Of a stretch of 64,000 bases of DNA, positions 1 through 8,589 are shown one piece after another. Under the pieces are notes generated by a model. It was given only the letters and a program-made list of their open reading frames with translations. It did no database searches and was not told where the DNA came from. The DNA lies in contig NZ_VOLO01000005.1 in the NCBI RefSeq assembly GCF_007954365.1, positions 1-64,000 on the forward strand, in the 5' to 3' direction. The first letter of the stretch is position 1. Every line of letters starts with the position of its first letter. The translations under genes and the position numbers were made by a program. This DNA is from Frigoribacterium sp. ACAM 257 (GTDB lineage Bacteria > Actinomycetota > Actinomycetes > Actinomycetales > Microbacteriaceae).

Positions 1-132
1 CGACGGGGCGGCGGAGGACGACGAGCCGGAGCCGGCGTCGGTGGAGGAGCAGGCCGCGAGGCTGAAGATGAGGGCGCCGGAGGCGACGATGCCGAAGGCG
101 GACTTGGTGATGGTCTTGCGTGAGATGTTCAC
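1..132 (-). CDS. Lipoprotein, N-terminal part only (runs off window start)
   Basis: Only the first 44 codons are in the window. The reverse strand starts at a GTG (130-132) with an AAGGAGA ribosome site seven bases upstream. It reads MNISRKTITKSAFGI, then a hydrophobic stretch ending in the lipobox SLAAC at residues 24-28, then a Ser/Gly/Ala-rich linker. This is a lipoprotein signal peptide (signal peptidase II type), so the product should be anchored to the outer face of the membrane. The functional domain lies outside the window, so a solute-binding protein, a fasciclin-type protein or something else cannot be told apart. Confidence 0.8.
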   Translation of the reverse strand, partial: MNISRKTITKSAFGIVASGALIFSLAACSSTDAGSGSSSSAAPS

Positions 133-259
133 GATGTTTCTCCTTGTCTGTGGTTCCCGGTGGGGAGTTGACAGGGGTTCGCCACCCTCACTGGATGAGA
201 TTGGTGCGTTACCTGACCGTTACCTCCAGCCAGCTGGCCAGCCAGCCAGCCGCAGCAGT

Positions 260-352
260 ATTCAGGAACCGGCGGTGCGAGGGTCCTGAGTCGTGCACAA
301 CTCAGGACGAATGTGTCCTGAGTTGCGCGACTCAGGACCCATGTTCCTGAAT
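260..352. repeat. 93-bp intergenic palindrome, family B copy 1
   Basis: Outer arms ATTCAGGAAC (260-269) and GTTCCTGAAT (343-352) enclose two more palindromic blocks built from GTCCTGAGT and ACTCAGGAC (283-308 and 315-338). Read on the minus strand it aligns base for base with copies at 25843-25935 and 45222-45314, with GTCCTGA at element positions 15-21 and CGTCCTGA at 44-51. It lies between two genes of the same orientation. The rest of 133-408 holds the lipoprotein promoter region, including a short run of CCAG-type repeats at 222-250. Confidence 0.75.
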
Positions 353-408
353 GAGGAGAGGGAGAGCGCGAACAGGGCGCGCGCGGGCGGCCGGGGGACG
401 GCGGGGCG

Positions 409-996
409 TCAGGGGTCGAGCAGGACGCGCATGGCCTCGGTGAGGACGCGGTTGCCGGCTCGCAGCGCCGCGACCTCCGCCTCGAGGGCGGCGATCTCGC
501 CGGTGCGGTGCGTCCGAGCGGGTGCGGCGACGGCGGCCCCGACAGGAGGCGCGGGCCGGGTCTCGACGTCTGGCCCGGCGAGCGTGTGCGGGACGCTCGG
601 TCGAGGTCGCGGCTCGTCCGACTCTGCCTCGACCTCCGTGGGCGGCTGCTCCGCCTCGACGTCCGGCTCCGCCTCGACGTCCGGCTGCGCCTCGGCGTCC
701 GGCTCGGGCTGGACCTCGGCCGCCGACTCCTGCGCTGCCTCCGCCTCGGGCGCCGGCGCGGGCTCGATCCGCGTCGTCACGACCTGCGAGAACTTCGGGC
801 GGCGCTTCCGGGCCGGCTTCTCGGGCTCGGGCGCCGCCTCCTCGACCCAGGCTCGCAGCGTCTGCTGCGGGATGCCGAACTCGTCGGCGACCACCGTGAG
901 GACGTTGCGGTCGCCCGGCTTCGTGGCCCGGCGCTCGAGGACCCGTGCCGTCGCCGCCTGGCGCGTGTCGTCGTCGTACCACTCGTCGTAGGGCAT
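409..996 (-). CDS. OrfA-like helix-turn-helix protein with acidic linker and C-terminal zipper
   Basis: The protein has 195 residues. Residues 1-55 resemble the HTH of IS3-family OrfA (a helix with ATARVLERR, then VADEFGIPQQTLRAWV). Residues 58-150 are a low-complexity Glu/Pro/Ala segment with repeated DVEAEPDVEAE units. Residues 163-195 form a short heptad coil (EIAALEAEVAALRAGN) like the OrfA zipper. No transposase catalytic ORF follows and no terminal inverted repeats flank it. It therefore looks like a stand-alone, possibly domesticated DNA-binding protein rather than an active insertion sequence. Start ATG at 996. Function unknown. Confidence 0.75.
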   Translation of the reverse strand: MPYDEWYDDDTRQAATARVLERRATKPGDRNVLTVVADEFGIPQQTLRAWVEEAAPEPEKPARKRRPKFSQVVTTRIEPAPAPEAEAAQESAAEVQPEPDAEAQPDVEAEPDVEAEQPPTEVEAESDEPRPRPSVPHTLAGPDVETRPAPPVGAAVAAPARTHRTGEIAALEAEVAALRAGNRVLTEAMRVLLDP

Positions 997-1065
997 GCGC
1001 CGATTCTAGGGACGGCCGCGCGCTCGGGGCAGCGGCGCCTCCGGCCGGCCGCGAGCGACCGCGCC

Positions 1066-1371
1066 CTACGCCGCGATGTCGAAGACCACGACCCGGGCCG
1101 CCGAGTCGCGCAGGAAGCCCGCGACCGGCAGGTGCTCGGGGTGCGGGAGGTACGCGTCGAGAGCGGCGCGGTCGCGGAAGCGGACGACGAGCATCCAGTC
1201 GAAGCCTCCCTCGAGGCCCTCGCCGCTGACGGTGGGGCCGCTCGAGACGGACAGCACGCCGTCGATCGTCGTCAGGTGCTCGTCGGACATCGTCGTGGCC
1301 TGCGCGGACGCGTCGACTCCGTCGTTCCACTCGGCCAGCACCACGTGCAGCACCTCTGTCGTCTCGGCCAT
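1066..1371 (-). CDS. Dabb (stress-responsive A/B barrel) family protein
   Basis: This 101-residue protein begins MAETTEVLHVVLAEW and ends VVFDIAA, with the compact alpha/beta ferredoxin-like pattern of the Dabb family (a conserved strand near the start, and DWMLVVRFRDRAALDAYLPHPEH in the second half). Family members are small dimeric barrels of mostly unknown role, some stress-induced. Start ATG at 1371 with GAGAGGG upstream. The frame stays open upstream to about 2037, but that part has no family resemblance and lies antisense to the next gene. Confidence 0.8.
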   Translation of the reverse strand: MAETTEVLHVVLAEWNDGVDASAQATTMSDEHLTTIDGVLSVSSGPTVSGEGLEGGFDWMLVVRFRDRAALDAYLPHPEHLPVAGFLRDSAARVVVFDIAA

Positions 1372-1636
1372 GTCGTGTCCCTCTCGTCGTCGACCGGCTC
1401 CCGGTCGCTCGCTCCAGCCTGGACCCCGAGGAGGCGCGGCGCCGGGCACGCAGACGGGGAGCGCGACGGGACGGTCGGGGCGTGATGGCCGGGAGGCGAG
1501 TGCCGGGCCTCGCGAAGCTGGGAGCGAGCCGGAGGTGCGTGACGGGAGGGGAGCGGGACACGACTTGATGGGGAGCCCTGCACCGCACCTCCCACGAGGA
1601 TCGCGGGCGGCCGGGGCCGAGACCAGGAGGCACCCC

Positions 1637-2089
1637 GTGACCGACAAGGGCACCGACGACAAGAGCACCTCGGACGACGTCCGCAGCGGACCGCGTCTGC
1701 GCGACCAGCTGGGCAGCCGGGCCGACCAGCTGGGCAGCCGTGCGATCGAGCCCATCGTGAAGGCCGTGCGCGGCGAGATCGGCAAGGCGAAGGCCGAGGT
1801 GGCCGACCGTGCCAAGAGCGCGCGGGCCGGGCTCGTCCTCGTAGGGGTCGGCGTCGTGCTCGCCGTCGTCACCGTCGGGCTGCTCGCGGCCGTGGTCGTC
1901 GCCGCCCTCGCCGTCGCGCTGCCCCTGTGGGCCGCGACGCTCATCGCCTTCGCCGTGTTCGCCCTCGCCGCGGCGGTCGTCGTGAAGGTCGGCGTCTCGG
2001 CGCTGGGACGCGGAGTCCCGCCCGTCCCGAAGGACACGATCGCCGAGCTGACATCCCGCGGCGACCAGCCCGCGACCGCCCGCGACTGA
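1637..2089 (+). CDS. Actinobacterial Holin-X family (YqjE-like) membrane protein
   Basis: This 150-residue protein starts at a GTG with AGGAGG six bases upstream. The hydrophilic N-terminus contains a direct repeat DQLGSRA-DQLGSRA (residues 23-36) and an amphipathic helix. Two long Val/Ala/Leu-rich membrane segments (about 65-90 and 95-115) and a short cytosolic tail follow. This is the layout of the Holin superfamily III proteins common on actinobacterial chromosomes; the name does not imply a phage. It is followed by a YqjD-like gene, an arrangement like yqjD-yqjE. Confidence 0.8.
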   Translation: MTDKGTDDKSTSDDVRSGPRLRDQLGSRADQLGSRAIEPIVKAVRGEIGKAKAEVADRAKSARAGLVLVGVGVVLAVVTVGLLAAVVVAALAVALPLWAATLIAFAVFALAAAVVVKVGVSALGRGVPPVPKDTIAELTSRGDQPATARD

Positions 2090-2218
2090 CCACCCGCACC
2101 TCCGACAGCACCGCACCCGCCAGGGCTGACCTGCGCCTACGATCCGCAGCACCACGACACCCCGCGAACCACACCACGAACCACGGTCCGCTCATCGCGG
2201 CCAGACGAGGAGACACCC

Positions 2219-2626
2219 GTGAGCGAGTCCTTCAGCGAGAAGGCGAAGCGCGCCGCCAGCCGCGCCCTGGACGAGGCGGAGCGCCGCTGGGCGGCCCCGG
2301 GCGAGCAGGTCGACGACGGTCGCAGCAGCAGCAGCAGCAGCAGCGGCAGCGGCGGCAGCGGCAGCGCAGACCGGCTGCTGCAGAAGGCGAAGGAGGCGGC
2401 GTCCGAGGTGCTGGACCGCGCCCAGGACCGAGGCGAGCGCTTCGCCGACAAGGCCGGCCGGGCCACCGCCGACGTCGTCGACCGCACCGTGGGGTCGCTC
2501 GACCCGGACGACGAGGGCGCCGGGGTCGGGGCGTTCGTGCGCCGGAACGCCCGTCGTCGACCGGTCGCGACCGTCGTCGCGGCGGTGCTCGTGGGCGTCG
2601 CGATCGGCAAGACCATCAGCCGGTAG
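2219..2626 (+). CDS. YqjD/DUF3618-like protein with C-terminal membrane anchor
   Basis: This 135-residue protein starts at GTG 2219. Two charged, Ala-rich amphipathic helices (1-30 and 50-80) are separated by a poly-Ser/Gly linker encoded by an AGC microsatellite (about 2323-2343). A single hydrophobic segment lies near the C-terminus (VATVVAAVLVGVAIGK) after an Arg-rich RRNARRRP. The layout resembles ElaB/YqjD or DUF3618 proteins, which anchor to the inner membrane. It is 129 bp downstream of the Holin-X gene and probably co-expressed with it. The exact role is unknown. Confidence 0.75.
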   Translation: MSESFSEKAKRAASRALDEAERRWAAPGEQVDDGRSSSSSSSGSGGSGSADRLLQKAKEAASEVLDRAQDRGERFADKAGRATADVVDRTVGSLDPDDEGAGVGAFVRRNARRRPVATVVAAVLVGVAIGKTISR

Positions 2627-2827
2627 CGGGCACCGCAGCCTGGGCCACCGTGGTCGCGGGCGCAGGGGTTCGACACAGGGCTTCCCAAGCGGCCGCAAAT
2701 CAGTGACACTTGCTCAGAACCTTTCTCGATGCGACGGCGCACTCCTGCGCGCAGACGCCGTGATGGGGGGATCACCGTTCTGCCGCCCCTCACTCGGCGC
2801 GGCTCACTCTGAGAAAAAGGATCACCT

Positions 2828-3865
2828 GTGAAGCAGTCCCGCATCTTCTCCGTGGCCGTGGCGTCCGCCGCGGTCATCGGTTCCGTCGTCGCCGTCTCCG
2901 GCACGGCGAACGCCGTGTTCGACCCCACCACCGCCGACCGCGTCACCACGAACGACCAGCTCGGCCAGGAAGTGCCCGGCACGCCCTACCCCGCGACCGG
3001 CTGGTTCCTGGGCGACGTGGCGGCTCCCGCCGGCGAGGTCACCTTCGACGGTGCCGGCCTCAACTCGGCCGGCGGCGACGTCCAGGTCCTCAACGCCTTC
3101 GACGCTCCCGCCAGCACCCTGACCGACCTCGTCCTCGACGCCGACTTCGCGTCTGTCGGCGACGCCACCTTCCAGGTGCCGATCTTCGCGAACGCCACCG
3201 GCACCGGCACCGACTTCACGACCCTGCGTCCCGTCCTGACGGGCGACGAGGGCTTCACCGCCACGAGCCAGTGGGTCACCTCGCAGGCGCTCGGCACCTA
3301 CGCCGCCGGCGCCGTCGCGACGCTCGCGGAGTTCCAGGCCCAGATCGCCGTCATCGACGCCGCCGGCGACCCGGCTGCCGACGCCGCGATCCTCGCCTAC
3401 GGCTTCATCACCCCGTCGCCCCTGGCCTCGTCGGTCCAGGCCGTCGCGTTCGGCGACGAGAGCACCTGGTTCATCCCCGCGCCCACCGGCACGTACCAGC
3501 CCGCGACCGTGACCGTCACCCAGGCCCGGACCACCGGCATCACCGTCGACGGGGCCGGCTTCTTCCCGAACGAGGAGCTCGAGGTCTACTTCGTGGACGA
3601 GAACGCCCAGGGCGCGAGCCCGCTGGACGTCGTCCTGACGGCCGACGCCCAGGGACGTGTCCAGGACACCGTCGTCATCCCTGCCGACGCCGTGCCCGCC
3701 GCGGGCTCGTACGTCATCACCATCGGCGGCCTCGAGTCCGGCGTGATCCTCCAGGGCGCCGTCACGGTCACCGCCGACGCCGTCGTCGCACCCGTGCCCG
3801 TGCCCGCCGGCCCGACCGCTCCGGTCGCCGTCCCCGTGCGCGCGAACGCCGCCTTCACCGGCTAG
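2828..3865 (+). CDS. Secreted protein with Ig-like C-terminal domain
   Basis: This 345-residue protein starts at a GTG with AAAAGGAT upstream. A Sec signal peptide covers residues 1-29, with cleavage expected after ANA. The mature part has a beta-rich region of unknown fold (30-215). A domain at about 225-320 (GITVDGAGFFPNEELEVYF, then SYVITIGGLESG) is typical of bacterial Ig/IPT-like folds, and a Pro/Val-rich tail (VPVPAGPTAPVAVPVR) follows. No sortase motif or lipobox is visible, so it should be released or wall-associated. A strong hairpin follows the stop codon, so it is probably a single-gene transcript. Confidence 0.75.
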   Translation: MKQSRIFSVAVASAAVIGSVVAVSGTANAVFDPTTADRVTTNDQLGQEVPGTPYPATGWFLGDVAAPAGEVTFDGAGLNSAGGDVQVLNAFDAPASTLTDLVLDADFASVGDATFQVPIFANATGTGTDFTTLRPVLTGDEGFTATSQWVTSQALGTYAAGAVATLAEFQAQIAVIDAAGDPAADAAILAYGFITPSPLASSVQAVAFGDESTWFIPAPTGTYQPATVTVTQARTTGITVDGAGFFPNEELEVYFVDENAQGASPLDVVLTADAQGRVQDTVVIPADAVPAAGSYVITIGGLESGVILQGAVTVTADAVVAPVPVPAGPTAPVAVPVRANAAFTG

Positions 3866-3899
3866 TCAGCACAGTCGCACAGCGACGCCAGCACCGCCC

Positions 3900-3937
3900 G
3901 GAGGGCCGTCCGACGAGAGATCGTCGGGCGGCCCTCC
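3900..3937 (+). terminator. Strong hairpin after the secreted protein gene
   Basis: Arms of 17 bases (3900-3916 and 3921-3937) pair with one mismatch around the loop GAGA, 35 bases after the stop codon. A T-rich tail is lacking, as is usual for high-GC actinobacterial terminators. Confidence 0.75.
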
Positions 3938-3991
3938 GTCGTGTCCGGCGCGACTCAGCCTGCGAGACGCGTCGCTGCCGCACGGTGCCGG

Positions 3992-4076
3992 CTGCGAAAG
4001 CCGACCGGCACGCCTGCAACGACGGGATATCCGGGGGTTGCGGGCTGCTGGGCAGCCTGATGGTCGGCAGGTGCGG
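3992..4076. repeat. 85-bp intergenic palindrome, family A, degenerate copy
   Basis: The ends CTGCGAAAGCCGAC and GTCGGCAGGTGCGG are decayed versions of the family A ends. The interior CTGCAACGACGGGATATCC lines up with the interior of the copy at 17174-17258 in the same register. The length is exactly 85 bp. It sits between convergent genes. Confidence 0.6.
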
Positions 4077-4152
4077 AGGTGCGGACTTCCGGAGGCGCGC
4101 AGAGGCGACCGCAGGAGGTGCGCGAGCGGCGGGCGGGACGCACCCGCGCCTC

Positions 4153-4998
4153 CTACGGCGCCGGTTCGGACGAGGACTCGCGGCGCTCGGGCCACTCGCC
4201 GACGACGTGGTGCCGTCCGAGCGGCAGCATCATCGGCGCACCCGTCGTCGGGTCGTCGACGACCCGGCTGTCGAGGCCGAAGACGGCGCGGACGCAGTCC
4301 TCGGTCAGCACCTCGTGCGGCGTGCCGGCGGCGTGCACCCGGCCCTCGGCGAGGGCGACGAGGTGGTCGGCGTAGCGCGCGGCCAGGTTGAGGTCGTGCA
4401 GCACCATCACGACGGTGGTGCCTCGGCTGCGGTTGAGGTCGGTGAGCAGGTCGAGCACCTCCACCTGGTGGCTCACGTCGAGGAACGTCGTGGGCTCGTC
4501 GAGCAGCAGCACGTCGGTCTGCTGCGCCAGCGCCATCGCGATCCAGACTCGCTGGCGCTGGCCGCCGGACAGCTCGTCGACCGAGCGGTCGGCGAGGCCG
4601 GTGGTCTCGGTCGCCTCGAGCGCCTCGGCGACGGCGAGGTCGTCGGCCGAGCTCCAGCGCGAGAGCAGGCCCTGGTGCGGGTGCCGCCCCCGGCCGACGA
4701 GGTCGGCGACCGTGATGCCCTCGGGCGCGACGGGCGACTGGGGCAGGAGGCCGAGCGTCCGGGCCAGCTGCCGCGCGGGCGTCCGGTGCACCTCGGCGCC
4801 GTCGAGCACGACCTGCCCGGCCCGCGGCTTGAGCAAGCGCGACATCGAGCGCAGCAGCGTCGACTTGCCGCAGGCGTTCGCGCCGACGATCGCGGTGATG
4901 CGGCCGGGCGGCACGACGAGGTCGAGGTCGTCGACGACGACGCGGTCGCCGTAGCCGAGGGTGAGTCGTCGGGCGACGAGCGTGTGGTCGGTGGTCAC
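4153..4998 (-). CDS. Iron-siderophore ABC transporter ATP-binding protein
   Basis: This 281-residue FecE/FepC-type ATPase has a Walker A at 39-47 (GANACGKST), a Q-loop (LGLLPQSPVAPEG), the signature DELSGGQRQR, Walker B DVLLLDEPT, and the switch His in VLHDLNLAARYADH. It powers uptake of ferric siderophore through the two permeases encoded upstream. The GTG start overlaps the stop of the preceding permease gene by four bases, so it is the last gene of a tightly coupled operon. Regulation is likely through the iron box at 8424. Confidence 0.93.
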   Translation of the reverse strand: MTTDHTLVARRLTLGYGDRVVVDDLDLVVPPGRITAIVGANACGKSTLLRSMSRLLKPRAGQVVLDGAEVHRTPARQLARTLGLLPQSPVAPEGITVADLVGRGRHPHQGLLSRWSSADDLAVAEALEATETTGLADRSVDELSGGQRQRVWIAMALAQQTDVLLLDEPTTFLDVSHQVEVLDLLTDLNRSRGTTVVMVLHDLNLAARYADHLVALAEGRVHAAGTPHEVLTEDCVRAVFGLDSRVVDDPTTGAPMMLPLGRHHVVGEWPERRESSSEPAP

Positions 4999-6089
4999 AA
5001 CGAGCCTCCGGCACGGTTGGTGCGGACGATGAGATAGATCAGGTACGGGGCGCCGAGCACCCCGGTGACGACCCCGACGGGGAACCGCGTGCCGAGCGCG
5101 AACTGCCCCACGACGTCGGCGACGAGCACCAGCAGCGCCCCGACGAGCGCCGACGGCACCAGCAGCGAGCCGTGCGGCCCGACGATCCGGGCCGCGATCG
5201 GGCCGGCCAGGAACGCGACGAACGCGATCGGCCCGCAGGCCGCGGTCGCGAACGAGATGAGCCCCACGGCCGCGAGGATGACGACCAGCCGCGTGCGGTC
5301 GACCCGCACCCCGAGCGCCGAGGCCGTGTCGTCGCCGAGCTGCGTGACCGAGAGGTCGCGCGAGCGCGAGAGCAGCACGGGCGTCAGCACGACGAGCGCG
5401 ACCAGCACCGGGACGACCTGCGGCCAGTTCGTGCCGTTGAGGCTCCCCGTCAACCAGCGCAGCGCCTCCTGCAGGTCCCACTGCGCCGCGCCCGACAGCA
5501 CGTAAGCCGTCAGGCTGTCGAGCATCGCCGCGACCCCGATGCCGACGAGCACGAGTCGCGTGCCGGCGACGCCGCCCTTCTTCGACAGCAAGTAGACGAG
5601 CACCGCTACGGCCAGCCCGGCGGCGATGGCGAAGGCCGAGACCTGCGCGTCGTCGAGCGAGAGGGTGACGATCGCGAACGCGGCGGCGGCGCTGGCGCCC
5701 GAGCTGATGCCGATGATGTCGGGGCTCGCGAGCGGGTTGCGCAGCATCGTCTGGAACGTCACGCCGCCCAGGCCGAAGCAGAGCCCGGCGGCGATCGCGA
5801 GCACGGCCCGCGGCAGTCGCAGGCGGCCGACCGTGAAGGAGGCGCCGGGCACGTCCTCTCCGAGGACCACGCCGAGCACGTCGCCGGGCCCGTAGAAGGT
5901 GCGCCCGACCATGAGGGTGAGCACGAAGACGACGAGCACGGCGGCGGCCAGCAGGCCGATCACGGCACGGCGGCGACGGCCGCGACGCGCGCGGCCGCGG
6001 GCGACGTCGGCGGCGACGCTCGCGATCCGCGCGGCACCGGCAGCCGTCGAGGAGGCGCCCCTCGCGGAGCGCAGGTCGGCGTCGCTCAC
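4995..6089 (-). CDS. FecCD-family iron-siderophore permease
   Basis: This 364-residue FecD-type permease has a cytosolic Arg-rich N-terminus (RGRARRGRRRRAV) and about ten membrane segments. The family motifs are MLRNPLASPDIIGISSGAS near residue 125 and a C-terminal GTRFPVGVVTGVLGAPYLIYLIVR. The GTG start at 6089 overlaps the upstream permease stop by four bases, and its own stop overlaps the ATPase start. The reading frame stays open far upstream, antisense to other genes; the start is set by the overlap and by homology. It pairs with the product of 6086-7132 to form the membrane channel. Confidence 0.92.
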   Translation of the reverse strand: MSDADLRSARGASSTAAGAARIASVAADVARGRARRGRRRRAVIGLLAAAVLVVFVLTLMVGRTFYGPGDVLGVVLGEDVPGASFTVGRLRLPRAVLAIAAGLCFGLGGVTFQTMLRNPLASPDIIGISSGASAAAAFAIVTLSLDDAQVSAFAIAAGLAVAVLVYLLSKKGGVAGTRLVLVGIGVAAMLDSLTAYVLSGAAQWDLQEALRWLTGSLNGTNWPQVVPVLVALVVLTPVLLSRSRDLSVTQLGDDTASALGVRVDRTRLVVILAAVGLISFATAACGPIAFVAFLAGPIAARIVGPHGSLLVPSALVGALLVLVADVVGQFALGTRFPVGVVTGVLGAPYLIYLIVRTNRAGGSL

Positions 6090-7132
6090 AGCGCCCTCAG
6101 CTTCGCGCGGCGCACGATCCAGATGAAGAACGGAGCACCGATCAGCGCCGTGACGATCCCCACGTCGATCTCGGCGGGCCGGGCGACGACGCGCCCGACG
6201 ACGTCGGCGGCGGTGAGCAAGACCGCGCCCCCGACCGCCGAGAACGGCAGCAGCCAGCGGTGGTCGACGCCGGTCAGCAGCCGGCAGGCGTGCGGCACGA
6301 CGAGGCCGACGAAGCCGATCGGGCCCGTGACGGCGGTCGCGGCGCCGCAGAGCACCACGGCGCCGAGGGCCGACAGCCCGCGGACGACCGCGACGCGCTC
6401 GCCGAGGCCTGCCGCGAGCTCGTCGCCGAGGGCCAGCGAGTTCAGCGCCTTGGCCGACAGCAGGCAGACGACGAGCCCGACGACGAGGAAGGGCAGCACC
6501 TGGCCGAGGCTCGAGAACGTGCCGCCGCCCACGCCGCCGATCTGCCACGAGCGGATGTTCGCCGAGATGTCGCCGCGGGGCAGCGCGACGGCCGTGATGA
6601 ACGAGGCGAGCGCGGCCGAGGTCGCGGCACCGGCCAGGGCCAGCTTGAGGGGAGTGGCGCCTCCTCGTCCCAGGGACCCGACCGTGTAGACGAACAGGGC
6701 CGTGGCGGCCGCGCCGAGGATCGCGACCCAGACGATGCTGGTCGCGGCGCTCAGGCCGAAGAACGCGAGACCGGTGACGACCGCGAGGGAGGCGCCTGTC
6801 GTGACCCCGAGGATCCCCGGGTCGGCCAGCGGGTTGCGCGTCACCCCCTGCATCACGGCCCCGGCGACGGCGAGGGCCGCTCCGGCGGCGACCGCGAGCA
6901 GGGTGCGAGGGATGCGCTTCGCGACGGAGGCGCGATCGAATCCGTCCGTCGCGCCTCCCAGTGCTGCCAGCACGTCGTCGAGCGACACCGAGCGCGAGCC
7001 GATCGTCAGCGACAGCACCATGACGACGACGAGCACGCCCAGCAGCGCGAGCAGCCAGGCGGCACGGAGACGCCTCGGACGGCGCACGGCGGCGACGTCC
7101 GAGGCGGCCCCGGAGGTGGTGGTGAGGGTCAC
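6086..7132 (-). CDS. FecCD-family iron-siderophore permease
   Basis: This 348-residue protein has about ten membrane helices. The hallmark motif is VTRNPLADPGILGVTTGAS (about 99-117), and the C-terminus TALIGAPFFIWIVRR is typical of FecC. It forms the heterodimeric permease with the product of 4995-6089. Start GTG 7132; no convincing ribosome site is visible ahead of it, and it lies 36 bases after the binding-protein gene, so translation may be partly coupled. Confidence 0.92.
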   Translation of the reverse strand: MTLTTTSGAASDVAAVRRPRRLRAAWLLALLGVLVVVMVLSLTIGSRSVSLDDVLAALGGATDGFDRASVAKRIPRTLLAVAAGAALAVAGAVMQGVTRNPLADPGILGVTTGASLAVVTGLAFFGLSAATSIVWVAILGAAATALFVYTVGSLGRGGATPLKLALAGAATSAALASFITAVALPRGDISANIRSWQIGGVGGGTFSSLGQVLPFLVVGLVVCLLSAKALNSLALGDELAAGLGERVAVVRGLSALGAVVLCGAATAVTGPIGFVGLVVPHACRLLTGVDHRWLLPFSAVGGAVLLTAADVVGRVVARPAEIDVGIVTALIGAPFFIWIVRRAKLRAL

Positions 7133-7168
7133 GCTGCTGCTGACTGCTCTCGACGGCTCGGCTGGTGG

Positions 7169-8206
7169 CTACTTCTGCGACGCCTCGGCGAGGAGGTCGG
7201 CGTACTCGGCGAGGATCCACGAGATCGACAGGGGCGTCGGGTTCGCGGCCGTGCCCAGCGGGCCGGTGCTCGGCAGCGCGACGATCGCCTTGTTCGCCAC
7301 GGCGGGCATCTGCGACAGGACGGGGTCGCCCTCGAGCGTCTGGACGAGCTCGTCGTCGCCGTACGTGACGATCACGTCGACGTCGTCGAACGTGTCGGCC
7401 GTCTCGGCGCTCTGCGTGAGCGAGAACAGGTCGGTCGAGTCGGACGCCTCCTGGATGCTCGCGGGCTGCTGCAGGCCGAGGTCGTCGAAGAACTGCACGC
7501 GGGTGTCGTGCGTCGTGTAGAAGCTCACCTCGCTGAGGTCGTTCGTGTCGACGTGCGTGAGGAACATCGCGGTCGAGTCGGTCAGCTCGGGGTGCGCGTC
7601 GGCGACGTCGGCGATCTCGCCCTCGAGGTCGGCGACGAGCTGCTCGCCCTCGTCGGCCATGCCCATGGCCTGGCTGTTGTAGGCGATCATGTCGCGCCAC
7701 GAGGTGCCCCACGCGGTCTCGGGGTACGCGACCACGGGAGCGATCTCGCTGAGCGTGTCGTAGTCCTCCTGCGTCAGGCCGGAGTACGCGGCGAGGATCA
7801 CGTCGGGCTCGGTGTCGGCCACGGCCTCGAAGTCGACCCCGTCGGTCTCGTCGAACAGCACGGGGGCCTCGCCGCCGAGCTCGTCCAGCTTCTCGGTCAC
7901 CCACGGAAGGACGCCGTCCCCGTCGTCGTCGCCGAAGTCCGCACGCGCCATGCCGACCGGGACGACGCCCAGCGCGAGGGGCACCTCCTGGTTGGCCCAG
8001 TTCACCGTGGCGATCCGCTCGGGCTTCTCGTCGATCGTCGTCGTGCCGAGCGCGTGCTCGATCGTGACGGGCGTGAAGTCGCCGGACGCTGCGCCGTCGG
8101 TGCTGCCGCCGTCGGTGCCGGTACCGGCACCGGTCGAGCAGGCGGTCAGGCCGAGGGCGAGGACGGAGGCGGCGCTCAGGGCGAGGAGGCGCGAGGTGCG
8201 GGACAT
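7169..8206 (-). CDS. Iron-siderophore substrate-binding lipoprotein
   Basis: This 345-residue protein has a lipoprotein signal peptide ending in LGLTACS (lipobox Cys about residue 22) and a Gly/Thr/Ser linker. A class III periplasmic-binding fold follows, of the FepB/FecB type (VTIEHALGTTTIDEKPERI, then NWANQEVPLALGVVPVG). It captures the ferric siderophore outside the membrane and delivers it to the permease. ATG 8206 is preceded by GGAAGG. It is the first gene of a four-gene operon. The 217-bp gap to the iron box upstream implies a long leader or a second promoter. Confidence 0.92.
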   Translation of the reverse strand: MSRTSRLLALSAASVLALGLTACSTGAGTGTDGGSTDGAASGDFTPVTIEHALGTTTIDEKPERIATVNWANQEVPLALGVVPVGMARADFGDDDGDGVLPWVTEKLDELGGEAPVLFDETDGVDFEAVADTEPDVILAAYSGLTQEDYDTLSEIAPVVAYPETAWGTSWRDMIAYNSQAMGMADEGEQLVADLEGEIADVADAHPELTDSTAMFLTHVDTNDLSEVSFYTTHDTRVQFFDDLGLQQPASIQEASDSTDLFSLTQSAETADTFDDVDVIVTYGDDELVQTLEGDPVLSQMPAVANKAIVALPSTGPLGTAANPTPLSISWILAEYADLLAEASQK

Positions 8207-8423
8207 GGGGGCCTTCCGGAGGGGGGCGAGGGGAGGAGGTGCGGTCGAGGCGGTGCGGACCTGCTGCGGCGAGTGCCACGGCTGCGGGAGGCGTGGCGGA
8301 CGTGCTGCGGGCACGACGGATCGCCCGGTGTCGGGGAGGGCACGCCGGGTGCGTGCCGCGTCGACGGACAGCCCCTCTCGCCGGTGCTGTCCGGTTCGGG
8401 GGCCCTCACGGGTGATCGCCGTG

Positions 8424-8442
8424 TTAGGTGTGCCTAACCTTA
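8424..8442 (-). promoter_or_regulatory. IdeR/DtxR iron box
   Basis: TTAGGTGTGCCTAACCTTA matches 15 of 19 positions of the IdeR/DtxR consensus as I know it (TTAGGTTAGGCTAACCTAA). It lies upstream of the siderophore ABC operon and should repress it when iron is sufficient. It is 218 bp before the first start codon. Confidence 0.8.
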
Positions 8443-8476
8443 TCTGGAGCGACGGGTGTCGGCAACCTCGTCCCGG

Positions 8477-8562
8477 CCGCAGATGCCGACCGGGAGGCTC
8501 CGCGATCGTGGGACACGCCCCGCGTGGAGGTGCATCCCGGGCGTGTCAGTCGGCATCTGCGG
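8477..8562. repeat. 86-bp intergenic palindrome, family A copy
   Basis: The 14-base ends CCGCAGATGCCGAC (8477-8490) and GTCGGCATCTGCGG (8549-8562) are perfect inverted repeats. An inner GACACGCC/GGCGTGTC stem (about 8512-8547) adds structure. The interior aligns with the other family A copies after a single-base gap, which accounts for 86 rather than 85 bp. Confidence 0.75.
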
Positions 8563-8589
8563 AGGTGTGGCCACTGGCGACCCCAGACC

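Noticed and set aside
1637..2089. Prophage lysis gene
   Set aside because: The Holin-X family is a chromosomal membrane family in actinobacteria, and no other phage gene is near.
4995..8279. Single giant minus-strand ORF of over 1000 codons
   Set aside because: The frame is open by chance in GC-rich DNA. Only 4995-6089 has permease character; the rest is Arg/Pro-rich antisense to real genes.
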